Of a DNA stretch of 64,000 nucleotides, positions 24,985 to 34,289 are shown piece after piece. Both the position numbers and the translations under genes were made by a program. The DNA comes from Staphylococcus sp. KG4-3 (GTDB lineage: Bacteria > Bacillota > Bacilli > Staphylococcales > Staphylococcaceae): positions 186,001 to 250,000 of the forward strand of contig NZ_CP166245.1 in NCBI RefSeq assembly GCF_033597815.2. The letters are read 5' to 3'. Below the pieces are notes generated by a model. The model was not told the DNA's origin. It did not search any database and saw only the letters and a program-made list of their open reading frames with translations. Within the stretch, counting starts at the first letter, position 1. Each line of letters starts with the position of its first letter.

Positions 24985-26346
24985 ATGTTTGAAGAAATTT
25001 GGCCGCTTATTGGCGTGGTTATAGGTGTTATAGTTTTACTTATATTGATTATTGGGTTCAAATTGAATACTTTTATATCACTCATAGTGACTTCTATGTT
25101 TACGGGGGTCATCTTAGGTATTCCAATTGATAACATCGGTGAAACAGTAGAAAAAGGCATGGGGGATACGCTTGGTAGTATTGCAATCATTTTTGGTTTG
25201 GGTTCGATTTTAGGTAAGTTACTATCAGATGGTGGTGGCGCAACTCGAATAGCTGACAAATTAATTGAAACTTTTGGCGAAAAGTATGTGAATTGGGCGA
25301 TGTTAATTGCATCATTTATTATAGGCATTTCACTATTTTTAGAAGTTGCGTTTGTGTTACTTATCCCTCTTGTGTTTACATTAGCCAAACGAATGAATAT
25401 TTCTAATCTTAAAGTCGGTCTTCCAATGACTATTTCGATAGCCATTACACATGGTTTTTTACCACCGCACCCTGGACCAGTAGCGGTAGCACAAGCATTG
25501 AATGCTAATATTGGGCATGTATTAATGTATGGTATTATCATAGGTTTACCTTTGGCATTGATTGTGGGCGCTTTTTTTACCAAATTTGTATATAAAATCG
25601 TGCCATCAGCTTTTGCTAGGGAAGGTAAACAGATGAGCGTTGACGCAGAGAAACCAGTAGCAGTAAAAGATAGACCTAGTTTTGGTTTGAGTTTATTAAC
25701 GGCACTCAGCCCTATTATTTTAATGTTGTTGGCGACAATTATTCAATTAATTACAGGCCATGAGGATGGTAAAGCCGGTGGTTTTGAAGGTTTTATTTAT
25801 TTCATTGGTTCATCAACAACTGCGATGTTAATTGCTGTTCTTATAGCGATTTATACGATGGGAATAAGAAGAAAAAAATCTACTGACCAAATTATGGCGA
25901 CTATTTCAAACGCTATTACACCGATTGCTATGTTATTGCTTATCATTGGTGGAGGCGGTGTTTTCAAACAAGTTATTATAGATGGTGACGTAGGTGACAC
26001 AATATCTAAAATTTTCCACGGTACTGAGATGTCTCCAATTATATTGGCATGGTTGGCGACAGCAATTTTGAGATTAGCTTTAGGATCATCGACCGTTTCC
26101 GCGCTATCATCAGTAGGTATTGTATTGCCATTAATACAATCTATGGATGTGAATATTTCTCTTATTGTACTTGCAATTGGAGCTGGGAGTGTCTTCTTTT
26201 CACATGTTAATGACGCAGGATTTTGGATGTTTAAAGAATACTTTGGCTTAACTATGAAAGAAACATTTTTAACTTGGACGTTGTTGGAATCAGTATTATC
26301 CGTATTGGGATTAGGATTTATTTTGATTTTAGACGTTGTTATTTAA
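24985..26346 (+). CDS. GntP-family gluconate/sugar-acid:H+ symporter
   Basis: 453 residues, about twelve to fourteen membrane segments. The family block THGFLPPHPGPVAVAQ lies near residue 150, and FSHVNDAGFWMFKEYFGLT is the other GntP hallmark near the C-terminus. It imports gluconate or another sugar acid with protons. The ribosome site is GAGTGGGGGAT. It is divergent from the isomerase/dehydrogenase pair and shares a cre-containing promoter region with it, so the three genes form one carbon-use unit. Confidence 0.92.
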   Translation: MFEEIWPLIGVVIGVIVLLILIIGFKLNTFISLIVTSMFTGVILGIPIDNIGETVEKGMGDTLGSIAIIFGLGSILGKLLSDGGGATRIADKLIETFGEKYVNWAMLIASFIIGISLFLEVAFVLLIPLVFTLAKRMNISNLKVGLPMTISIAITHGFLPPHPGPVAVAQALNANIGHVLMYGIIIGLPLALIVGAFFTKFVYKIVPSAFAREGKQMSVDAEKPVAVKDRPSFGLSLLTALSPIILMLLATIIQLITGHEDGKAGGFEGFIYFIGSSTTAMLIAVLIAIYTMGIRRKKSTDQIMATISNAITPIAMLLLIIGGGGVFKQVIIDGDVGDTISKIFHGTEMSPIILAWLATAILRLALGSSTVSALSSVGIVLPLIQSMDVNISLIVLAIGAGSVFFSHVNDAGFWMFKEYFGLTMKETFLTWTLLESVLSVLGLGFILILDVVI

Positions 26347-26433
26347 TAGGTATAGATTTAAAAGAATCAAATAAAGCGTAGTGAATTCGCATTTTCAACA
26401 AATTCAAATTTATAATGTTTCCTCATAAAAACA

Positions 26434-26473
26434 CACCCCTAAAAGTTAGATTTTTAGTTCAACTTTTGGGGTG
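26434..26473. terminator. Bidirectional terminator between gntP-like gene and fmdB
   Basis: CACCCCTAAAAGTT (26434-26447) pairs with AACTTTTGGGGTG (26461-26473) with one bulged base. The minus strand continues GTGTTTTTA. Confidence 0.75.
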
Positions 26474-26503
26474 CACATCAATAGTAAGGGGGATTTTTGA
26501 ATA

Positions 26504-26770
26504 TTAGTGCCCTATCATCCAAGGGCGGGCGTCTCTATTATTTACCTTTTTTTGTACGGGTAATTTATCTTTTGAAACAACTTTAGGTTCTTGCCCTTGC
26601 TCGATGCGTTTTTTTAAATTTGAATTCATTCCGTAGGTCTGAAACGTCTTATATAAGCGTTTGGAATGGTTGCCACAATTAGGACAAGTTGCTGAATCAT
26701 GTTTTTCGCTCATTGATTGACGCAATGTAAATGAATCGCAATTAGAACATTTGTACGTATAATTTGGCAT
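26504..26770 (-). CDS. FmdB-type zinc ribbon protein
   Basis: 88 residues. The N-terminal zinc ribbon begins MPNYTYKCSNCDSF and is completed by CPNC; the C-terminal half is basic. FmdB proteins accompany formamidase/acetamidase genes and are thought to regulate them. It overlaps the formamidase stop codon by one base, so the two are co-transcribed. It could instead be a small regulator of broader use. Confidence 0.85.
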   Translation of the reverse strand: MPNYTYKCSNCDSFTLRQSMSEKHDSATCPNCGNHSKRLYKTFQTYGMNSNLKKRIEQGQEPKVVSKDKLPVQKKVNNRDARPWMIGH

Positions 26771-27963
26771 TATTCATCAGGCTCCAATTTTGGTAAAATA
26801 TCACCTTTGAAAATTTCTCGGGGGATTGCAATGGTACAACAAGCATTTGGAACGTCAACGATACCAGCAACGGTACCTTGTACAGGTGCAGATCCTAGAA
26901 GCATATAAGCTTGTTCACCAGTAAAGCCCCTTGTTTTTAAGAATTCTATGGCATTTAAGCAAGCATTACGATAAGCAGTGTTAGCATCTAAATAGGTTTG
27001 TTTACCATTAAATTCATTGACTGAAATACCTTCAAAAACGATGTAATCTGTATAATTTGGCATTACAGGGCCGGGTTTAAACGCTGGGTTTTTCTTTATT
27101 TGATATGTATCCATACCATTTTTTATGACATTGACACGTAATTCAATCCAACCAGGCATCTCAATGCCACCGCAAAATGTGATTTCACCGTCGCCTTGAG
27201 AGAAGTGTAAATCACCGACAGAGAGTTTTGCGCCATCTACAAATACAGGAAAGTAAATACGAGAGCCTTTTGATAAGTTTTTAATATCGCAGTTCCCACC
27301 ATTTTCTCTGGGAGGAACAGTCCTAGCTCCTTCTTTTGCAACGCGTTCAAAATCTTTGCCTTTTAAGTCACCTAATACAGCTGCATCAGTTTCAGGTAAA
27401 TTTGCAAGCACTGGTTCGCGGTTAGGATCCGTATTATAAAGAGCAAGTTCACGTTGATTCCATTCGTCTAACATTTTTTGCGATGGGGCTACTCCGATTA
27501 AACCAGGATGAATGATCCCGGCAAATTCCACACCTGGAATATGACGACTAGTCGCATAAATACCGTTAAAGTCCCAAATAGATTTTTGAGCATTAGGATA
27601 ATGGTCTACTAAAAAGCTTCCACCATTTGTTTTGTCAAAAATCCCATTAAACCCCCACTCATGCTCTGAAAATGTTCCAATATCAAGGATATCTACAACT
27701 AATAAATCACCAGGTTTTACTCCTTTAACATGTACAGGTCCACTTAAAACATGAACACGGTTTAAATTAACAGTTTTAATATCGCTAGGATCATCATTAT
27801 TGGAAATTTGTCCGTCTGTCCAATCTAAGCATTCGATACGAAATGATTCTCCAATTTCTACGGAAAAGGCTGCGGGAATATCTGGGTGCCATCTATTGTG
27901 TCCAGGGTGGTCTTGTTGGTCCATTTTCTTACTTAAATCAATATTGAATAACTTTTTAGGCAT
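26770..27963 (-). CDS. fmdA: Formamidase (FmdA/AmiF-like acetamidase/formamidase family)
   Basis: 397 residues. It hydrolyses formamide (or a short amide) to ammonia and the acid. The family fold shows in GHNRWHPDIPAAFSVEIGE near the start, the GLIGVAPSQ block, REPVLANLPETDAA and GGNCDIKNLSKGSRIYFPVFV (cited in part). A late DVPNACCTIAIPREIF segment is also typical. The start at 27963 has GGAGG nine bases upstream, whereas an ATG at 27972 overlaps the site. It precedes and overlaps fmdB. A nitrogen-scavenging role is expected. Confidence 0.9.
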   Translation of the reverse strand: MPKKLFNIDLSKKMDQQDHPGHNRWHPDIPAAFSVEIGESFRIECLDWTDGQISNNDDPSDIKTVNLNRVHVLSGPVHVKGVKPGDLLVVDILDIGTFSEHEWGFNGIFDKTNGGSFLVDHYPNAQKSIWDFNGIYATSRHIPGVEFAGIIHPGLIGVAPSQKMLDEWNQRELALYNTDPNREPVLANLPETDAAVLGDLKGKDFERVAKEGARTVPPRENGGNCDIKNLSKGSRIYFPVFVDGAKLSVGDLHFSQGDGEITFCGGIEMPGWIELRVNVIKNGMDTYQIKKNPAFKPGPVMPNYTDYIVFEGISVNEFNGKQTYLDANTAYRNACLNAIEFLKTRGFTGEQAYMLLGSAPVQGTVAGIVDVPNACCTIAIPREIFKGDILPKLEPDE

Positions 27964-28358
27964 AATAAGCATCCTCCAATTAAATTTAAATAGTATAAAT
28001 GTGACTGTATAATATGTTTAGTACAGAATAACACAAAAGGGGTAAAAGTATAATTAAATGAAATATTCTCCGTCCAAAGATTGCTGATTCTTGACAATGA
28101 CGAACAATAAGTATATGTTTGTAATATTAAATAAAAATAAATATAGTCGTTGATGTGTGCTTAAACTAGGTTATTTGGGCTTTAGCAAGATGTTAATAGA
28201 AATATTGGCAAATTGAAAAAGTAAACAAATTGAAATAGAAAGCGAAAATCATACGACATATGTGAAATAATTTAAATTAATTTATAAATTTAAAAGCAAT
28301 ATACATATATAGGTAGCAAAACAAATCACTGCATAAAGTATTAGAGTGCGTTGTAATG
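27964..28358. other. Intergenic region upstream of the mps operon
   Basis: AT-rich, about 390 bases, with no credible gene on either strand. It should hold the formamidase promoter (leftward) and the promoter of the transcript that reaches the hairpin at 28359-28414. No clear -35/-10 pair is evident. Confidence 0.4.
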
Positions 28359-28414
28359 AAGCCGATAATATTAATAAATCGACGAAGATTTATTATATAT
28401 TGTCGGCTTTTTTT
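28359..28414 (+). terminator. Strong terminator or attenuator in front of mpsA
   Basis: Arms 28359-28380 and 28387-28409 pair over about 20 bases (AAGCCGA... with ...TCGGCTT), followed by seven T. It stands only 79 bases before mpsA and no gene ends before it on this strand. It is therefore either a leader attenuator of mpsAB or the end of a small RNA. Confidence 0.7.
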
Positions 28415-28492
28415 AATGAGTCTTACAACTATATTTTAGAGAAAGCTAACTTTATGATTACAGTCATCATATCTAACGGAGGAGGATGCGAT

Positions 28493-30022
28493 ATGCTTAC
28501 ATCGTCTAATTTATCATTACTAATCATTCTATTATTTGTCGCGATATTCATTTCAGTAATAAGTGGAGTTATATTTTTAAATAAGCGCATATCACTAGCG
28601 TACGTTCATATACATATTTATTTAGTAGCACTACCGCCATTGATAGCATTCGTTGGCTTAATTTTAGCACCAAAGAACACCAATATTGGTTTATGGTATT
28701 CAGATGTTTTATCTTGGTTGATGGCATTTTTCGTATTAGTTATTGGTTTAATCATCCAACGTTATTGTATACGCTATTTGGCCGGAGATAGAAGCTATAG
28801 AAAATACTTTACGTTATTTACTTTAACGACAAGTTTTGCATCTATGGCATGGTTAACAGGCGATCTCCGTATTATGGTAGTCAGTTGGGGTTTCACATTA
28901 ATTGGCCTAACATTACTGATTAGTTTGACGAGTGCTTGGAGAGTGACAAGGGCAGCAGCAATTGTTACAGGAAAATTATTTTTCTTAAGTTGGCTCGCAT
29001 TATTGCTAGCTGTTATATGGTTAGGAATTATAACAGGAGAGTGGGATTATACAGGTATTTTTACCGATGTTAACCTTGATCAAATCAATGCATGGACACG
29101 TTTTGGCATTAATATGTTAATAATCTTGGCGGTTATGATTCCAGCAGCACAATGGCCGTTCCAAAGATGGTTGATTGAATCAGTCGCAGCGCCAACGCCT
29201 GTGTCTGCAATCATGCACGCGGGCATTGTGAATGCTGGTGGTATTATGCTAACGCGTTTTTCTCCATTATTTAATGGTGACATCGCAACAATTGTTTTAT
29301 TATGCTTTGCGAGCGCCTCTGTACTTATAGGTGCAGGTATTAGTTTAGTGCATGTAGACTATAAACGGTTGTTAGTGGGTTCAACAATAGGGCAAATGGG
29401 CTTTATGTTAATTCAATGTGCGTTAGGTGCTTATATACCTGCAATTATTCATCTAATATTACATGGTTTATTTAAAGCGACACTCTTTTTACGCTCTGGT
29501 TCGGCTGTACGACATTTTAATGTACCGAGTCGTGCAAATGAAAGAATGTCTTACTTATGGATATTAGCAGGGCGTGGTTTAGCAATTATGATAGGTCTTG
29601 GCTTTTGGTTATCTGCTCCAGAACAAGGTTATCGTTTAGTTAGTGGTCTTATTTTAGCATGGTCATTATCCGTATCTTGGACACAACTAGTTGCCTTTGG
29701 TGAAGGGAATTTTGGTCGTATCATGGGTTTATTAGTACTTAGTGTAGTCGGCATGGTCTATTATATCGTTCACCATTTCTTTAGTGATGCTTTGCATACT
29801 ATCGCATTTCATAGTGCCCAGCCACCTATGCTAGCAACCGTAATTGTTGCGTTAATTTTATTATTTGGTAGTTTGATGAGTACGTGGGTAGCGCGTCATC
29901 GTTCATCGGTAGCATTTTCAATTATTTATATGTGGATCGTACGTTTAGGTGATGCAAAAATTGAAACAGTAGAACGTCATCCTAATTACTTAAAAAAATA
30001 TTTATCCAAAGGAGGGCACTAA
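28493..30022 (+). CDS. mpsA: MpsA/DabB: NuoL-like membrane subunit of the bicarbonate/membrane-potential system
   Basis: 509 residues, about fourteen membrane helices of the NuoL/MrpA proton-translocating type. Signature stretches are PAAQWPFQRWLIESVAAPTP and SAIMHAGIVNAGG, then HLILHGLFKATLFL. In staphylococci MpsA works with MpsB (DabA type) to take up inorganic carbon and build membrane potential. The start at 28493 has GGAGGAGG directly upstream; longer in-frame starts lie inside the terminator. It is followed by mpsB with one base between stop and start. Confidence 0.93.
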   Translation: MLTSSNLSLLIILLFVAIFISVISGVIFLNKRISLAYVHIHIYLVALPPLIAFVGLILAPKNTNIGLWYSDVLSWLMAFFVLVIGLIIQRYCIRYLAGDRSYRKYFTLFTLTTSFASMAWLTGDLRIMVVSWGFTLIGLTLLISLTSAWRVTRAAAIVTGKLFFLSWLALLLAVIWLGIITGEWDYTGIFTDVNLDQINAWTRFGINMLIILAVMIPAAQWPFQRWLIESVAAPTPVSAIMHAGIVNAGGIMLTRFSPLFNGDIATIVLLCFASASVLIGAGISLVHVDYKRLLVGSTIGQMGFMLIQCALGAYIPAIIHLILHGLFKATLFLRSGSAVRHFNVPSRANERMSYLWILAGRGLAIMIGLGFWLSAPEQGYRLVSGLILAWSLSVSWTQLVAFGEGNFGRIMGLLVLSVVGMVYYIVHHFFSDALHTIAFHSAQPPMLATVIVALILLFGSLMSTWVARHRSSVAFSIIYMWIVRLGDAKIETVERHPNYLKKYLSKGGH

Positions 30023-30023
30023 A

Positions 30024-32672
30024 ATGGGAAACTCAAACACACATTCTATTGCGCAATCGAGTTACATTAATGATATTCGCATGACAGTTGAAACTGCGAG
30101 CAAGGTCATTGTTCCTTTATCACCCATTTCAGTATTTGCTGCTAGAAGTCCCTGGTCTGGATTAGAAGATAAAACATTTGATGAAGTAGCAAGTTGGTTA
30201 AAGCAAGAACGTAAAGTTGATATTTATCCAGCGAGAACAACTATTATAGAAGCAAGGCAACAAGGTGAAATAAGCGATAAGTATATAGAACAGCGTTTTC
30301 AACAATGGATAGAAGAGACAAAGTTATCTATTCCGAAAGCGCACGCTATTCAATATGGTAAACAAGCATTAAAGTTACGGCCATTGAAGACTTACTCAGA
30401 GGAACAAGACGTCATAGATGAACTCGTGAAAGATTTGACGGGAAGTCTGAAGGGGAGTAATACTGCATCCGGACAATTTTCATCAGTGCCATTAATTAGT
30501 ACATACGTCTTTGATGATAAAAATGAAAAATTAATCGATACGTTAGATTATCATGTAATAAAATGGTGCAAGTTATTTATTGATGACGCCCAGTCCGGAT
30601 GGACGATGCCAAATAGAGATAAAGGACTTTTTAATGCTTGGCAGAGATTAGTTCCATATGACCCAGCGTTAACTAAACAACAACGTACACGTTTACAATC
30701 ATTGCCAAATGATGCTGAATCATTACTTAAAACCTCATTAAATAATCTAGGTATTAAGGATATAGAAATTCAAACATATTTAGAGAATCATTTATTATCA
30801 TTACCAGGTTGGGCAGGTATGATGATGTGGCAAGATGACCATCATAAGAAGGTTCATGATTTATTATTTACTTATCTTGCTATACGTGTTGCGATGGAAT
30901 GGGCAATCGTAGAGCCTCATTTACCTGTAACTCCCACAGATGCTAAAGATGACAGTGTTTTGGAAACAAGCATTGTGTCATGGCTGCAGTGGGGTGGATT
31001 TACGGTAGAAACTTGGCGTACGTTAAGTATAGAAGAAAAAGAACAATATGTGCAATTTGCGCAAGAGTTTAATGAACAATTGTGTCGGAAATTGTGGTTG
31101 GAAGCATGGGAAGAAACCTATAATGAACAATTAAAGGGTATGATTGTACCAGATCAACCTCACCAAATAACAGCACAAAAAGTAGAAGTTCAAATGGCTT
31201 TCTGTATTGATGTAAGGTCGGAGCCTTTTAGAAGACAGATTGAAGCAGCTGGACCGTTTGAAACTCTGGGTATTGCAGGTTTTTTTGGGTTGCCAATAGA
31301 GAAATCTGAGTTAGGAAGTAAGTACAATCATCCGTCATTACCAGTCATGAATCAACCACAGCATAAAATACAAGAATACACACATGAACGTGAGCCTAAT
31401 GCATTTCAACAACGGAAGCATGCATTAGAATCCGTTACTTATACATTTAAAAAAATGAAACAGAACGTTTTGCCTAGTTTACTTTTACCGGAATTGAGTG
31501 GACCTTGGCTATCGCTACAAATGTTAACGAGAAGTTTTATCCCGAGACGTGTGGGAGCGATGATTCGTAAGTTTTATAGCAATTGGTTACAAAAACCACA
31601 AGATACTACTTTAACATTGAATCGTAATCAACATCATAACAATCAACATATGCATTTTGAAGATGAATTACCAATTGGTTTCACCAAAACAGAAAAAGTA
31701 AATTATACATTACAAGCACTAAAATTAATGGATTTAACTAAAGACTTTGCACCGTTAGTTGTGATGTGTGGTCATGGTAGTCAAAGTGCTAATAATCCCT
31801 ATGCAGCCTCATTAGATTGTGGCGCCTGTGGTGGGGCAGCGAGTGGTTTCAATGCTAAAGTGTTGGCTCATTTGTGTAATATGACAGAGGTCAGAGAAAG
31901 TTTATTACAGGAAGGTATTAAAATCCCAGAAGAAACTATTTTTGCAGCTGCAGAACATCAAACTTCAGTAGATGAATTGAAGTGGATATATTTACCTGAA
32001 TTATCTCAAGAAGCACAAATAGCTTATGAAAAAATAGAAGCGGCAATGCCTCAAATAAGTTATGCCGCAAGTGAAAAAAGGTTGGCGCAGTTACCTGATA
32101 ATAATATAGTTAAGCCAAACCCAGTCAATCAAGTTCATCGTAAAGCTAATGATTGGAGCGAGATAAGACCAGAATGGGGATTAGCGAAAAATGCAGCGTT
32201 TATTATAGGCCAACGTGAATTAACTAAAAATAGTGATTTAGCAGGTAGAGCCTTCTTGCATAATTATGATTGGCAACATGATAAAGGTGGTAGCATATTA
32301 GCAAATATTATTGCCGGTCCAGCACTTGTTGCGCAATGGATTAATCTGCAATACTATGCGTCGACAGTAGCGCCTCATTTTTATGGTAGTGGTAGTAAAG
32401 CAACGCAAACAGTAACGGCGGGTATCGGTGTTATGCAAGGAAACGCCAGTGATTTATTAACGGGACTGCCATGGCAATCTGTAATGGCGTCTGATAACAA
32501 GATGTACCATTCGCCGATAAGATTATTGATTGTTATCCAAGCACCACAGTCATTTATCAAAAACTTATTGGATAATGACCCTGATTTTAATCAAAAAATA
32601 GTTAATGGTTGGGTTAGATTAGCCAGTGTTGATGAACAAGGTTTATGGCATGATTGGACAACTAACCTTTAA
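30024..32672 (+). CDS. mpsB: MpsB/DabA: zinc protein of the bicarbonate/CO2 uptake system (DUF2309)
   Basis: 882 residues, the DUF2309/UPF0753 family. The beta-carbonic-anhydrase-like zinc site is visible: MAFCIDVRSEPF (Cys and Asp ligand loop) and VMCGHGSQSANNPYAASLDCGACGG (His and Cys ligands, cited in part). DabA partners convert incoming CO2 to bicarbonate in a vectorial way with the NuoL-like subunit. It is coupled to mpsA (spacing of one base). A moderate hairpin follows at 32678-32702, before mpsC. Confidence 0.93.
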   Translation: MGNSNTHSIAQSSYINDIRMTVETASKVIVPLSPISVFAARSPWSGLEDKTFDEVASWLKQERKVDIYPARTTIIEARQQGEISDKYIEQRFQQWIEETKLSIPKAHAIQYGKQALKLRPLKTYSEEQDVIDELVKDLTGSLKGSNTASGQFSSVPLISTYVFDDKNEKLIDTLDYHVIKWCKLFIDDAQSGWTMPNRDKGLFNAWQRLVPYDPALTKQQRTRLQSLPNDAESLLKTSLNNLGIKDIEIQTYLENHLLSLPGWAGMMMWQDDHHKKVHDLLFTYLAIRVAMEWAIVEPHLPVTPTDAKDDSVLETSIVSWLQWGGFTVETWRTLSIEEKEQYVQFAQEFNEQLCRKLWLEAWEETYNEQLKGMIVPDQPHQITAQKVEVQMAFCIDVRSEPFRRQIEAAGPFETLGIAGFFGLPIEKSELGSKYNHPSLPVMNQPQHKIQEYTHEREPNAFQQRKHALESVTYTFKKMKQNVLPSLLLPELSGPWLSLQMLTRSFIPRRVGAMIRKFYSNWLQKPQDTTLTLNRNQHHNNQHMHFEDELPIGFTKTEKVNYTLQALKLMDLTKDFAPLVVMCGHGSQSANNPYAASLDCGACGGAASGFNAKVLAHLCNMTEVRESLLQEGIKIPEETIFAAAEHQTSVDELKWIYLPELSQEAQIAYEKIEAAMPQISYAASEKRLAQLPDNNIVKPNPVNQVHRKANDWSEIRPEWGLAKNAAFIIGQRELTKNSDLAGRAFLHNYDWQHDKGGSILANIIAGPALVAQWINLQYYASTVAPHFYGSGSKATQTVTAGIGVMQGNASDLLTGLPWQSVMASDNKMYHSPIRLLIVIQAPQSFIKNLLDNDPDFNQKIVNGWVRLASVDEQGLWHDWTTNL

Positions 32673-32677
32673 GTGGT

Positions 32678-32702
32678 TGTGGGGACATCTAATGTCTCCA
32701 CA
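32678..32702 (+). terminator. Hairpin between mpsB and mpsC
   Basis: TGTGGGGACAT (32678-32688) with ATGTCTCCACA (32692-32702), then TTTATAACATTT. The T run is short, so read-through into mpsC is likely. Confidence 0.6.
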
Positions 32703-32858
32703 TTTATAACATTTAATAAATAAATTTGATATATGGTTGAGATAGCTTATATTTCCTAGGCAATATAGCATAGCTATAGAGAAAATTGCTGAAAAATGGT
32801 ACTGTTATCTTTGTTAAAATAAATTTCTAATTTTGGTTCTACAGGAGATGTATATTTA

Positions 32859-33227
32859 ATGAAAAAAACCAAAGGTACCTATGAATCTGAAATCAGTAAA
32901 GCAATTACACAATGGGAAAAAGACTTCCTTGGTCGTGGTTCTCTTTCAGTTAAAACAGACATATTGCGTGATATGATTATAGTCAGTTTGCAAGGTGTAT
33001 TGACACAAGCAGAGTATAAAGTTTGTGGCACGAATGAAGGGTTATTAACGATTAAACGAACACGTTCTAAACTTGTAGAATCAGGTATAGAAGAACTTAA
33101 TAAAATTGTGCTGTCAATTTCAGGGGAAGAAGTTAAAAGCTTTCATACAGACTTGAGCTCTATAACTGGAGAACGTATAATGATTTTTAAATTATATAAT
33201 GATTTAGAGAAAAAGTTTGCTGAGTAG
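32859..33227 (+). CDS. mpsC: MpsC family protein (DUF2294)
   Basis: 122 residues of the DUF2294 family. The Lys/Glu-rich N-terminal half contains GRGSLSVKTDILRDMIIVSL, followed by VLTQAEY and a C-terminal helix. In staphylococci a gene of this family follows mpsAB and is named mpsC; its biochemical role is not settled. It is 187 bases downstream of mpsB behind a weak hairpin, so it may have its own promoter. The ribosome site is GGAGATG. Confidence 0.85.
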   Translation: MKKTKGTYESEISKAITQWEKDFLGRGSLSVKTDILRDMIIVSLQGVLTQAEYKVCGTNEGLLTIKRTRSKLVESGIEELNKIVLSISGEEVKSFHTDLSSITGERIMIFKLYNDLEKKFAE

Positions 33228-33250
33228 TAATGACTAATTTTTCGAAGTAA

Positions 33251-33283
33251 TACACTTAATTTATTAATAAATTAAGTGTATTT
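33251..33283 (+). terminator. Terminator of mpsC
   Basis: A perfect 30-base palindrome of 15-base arms (TACACTTAATTTATT and its complement, 33251-33280), then TTT. Confidence 0.65.
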
Positions 33284-33381
33284 AGTATGTGTAACGTTGA
33301 AAAGTTGTTAGAAATAAATTAAGCACATATTTAGGGGTTTGATACTTAAACTAATATTGTATGTGGCAATAACATTAAAAA

Positions 33382-33415
33382 ATGCACATACTGTTGTAAG
33401 GGACAGTATGTGCAT
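33382..33415 (-). terminator. Strong terminator on the minus strand with no assigned gene
   Basis: ATGCACATACTGT (33382-33394) pairs perfectly with 33403-33415; on the minus strand it ends in TTTTTT. A transcript arriving from the right is implied. Confidence 0.7.
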
Positions 33416-34017
33416 ATTACTAGTTATGAATCAGGAATCCGGAAGAGTAAAGTTTGCGTTAAAAACTATTATCATATAAATAATTGGGTGTTAAAGTATC
33501 ATAATCTTTAATTAAGATTCTTAGTTAAAGATTCATTGTTCTAAAAGTACTAAAAGTGTAGAACATAAACTAAGTATTACGGGATTAATATTTCAACTTT
33601 AACCACTAGCTTGAAAATAATATGTAACTTAGCTATTTAATACCCAACAACGACGAAAAAAAGTATTATTTAAATAAAGTAACATGAATTCGTTTAAAAG
33701 CTTGTGTAAAAGTGGTCAGTCATATTAATATACAAAGTTTATTAAAAGCGAGTTCACCTCCTACACATAAATATTATAATAATTGAATAAATTTTTGGTG
33801 CAAATTCCCTAACTGAATAAAAACAATGCGTAAATGTTAATATATAAAAATTATTTAAAAATTAATTATATGTAATTTTATACTTATGATTATTAAGCGA
33901 TTCACATAAAAATGTGATTAATTAAAATCGATTATTTTTATACATTACGTAATTTGAATTTCTTCTGTTCTATAAAAATACACTTGAATTATTATGAAAG
34001 TTTATAGTAATATTGCT

Positions 34018-34066
34018 AATTGGGTGTTAAAGAATCATAATTTTTAATTATGGTTCTTTTTCTTTT
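34018..34066 (+). ncRNA. Candidate very short RNA with its own promoter and terminator
   Basis: TTGAAT (33984-33989), an 18-base spacer and TAATAT (34008-34013) precede the sequence AATTGGGTGTTAAAG. A 14-base stem (34029-34042 with 34046-34059) and a T-rich tail follow. A diverged copy lies at 33482-33522. Function unknown; it could be a relic antitoxin RNA. Confidence 0.4.
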
Positions 34067-34289
34067 GCCATTTTTTAATTACAAAAGTTAAAAATAACGT
34101 GACAATTATGCTTAAATACTTTGCTAATGTTTATATTTTTAATAAACTAGATGAGGTTAACTTTTACTGCAATTAACTAGTAGCATAAATTGTGGATAAG
34201 ATTTTAATTTAGAGCGAAAGTTGGATTTGTTTTACCTTTGAAAAGGTTATAATAAAATGAAGTGAAGTTGTGTTAAGGAGGAAATATAG

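Larger units (their letters stand above)
33284..34289. other. One-kilobase region without a gene, rich in RNA-like elements
   Basis: No credible protein gene on either strand. It contains a strong minus-strand terminator (33382-33415) and two copies of a 40-base RNA-like element (33482-33522 and 34018-34060, the latter with its own promoter and terminator). Near 33751-33757 a minus-strand AGGAGGT ribosome-site-like sequence leads into broken frames. It looks like a decayed or RNA-coding accessory patch. Confidence 0.5.

Noticed and set aside
24954..25583. 209-codon minus-strand frame inside the GntP gene
   Set aside because: Mirror frame of a membrane protein gene, rich in Pro/Ile/Ser as expected for such shadows; the plus-strand gene is certain.
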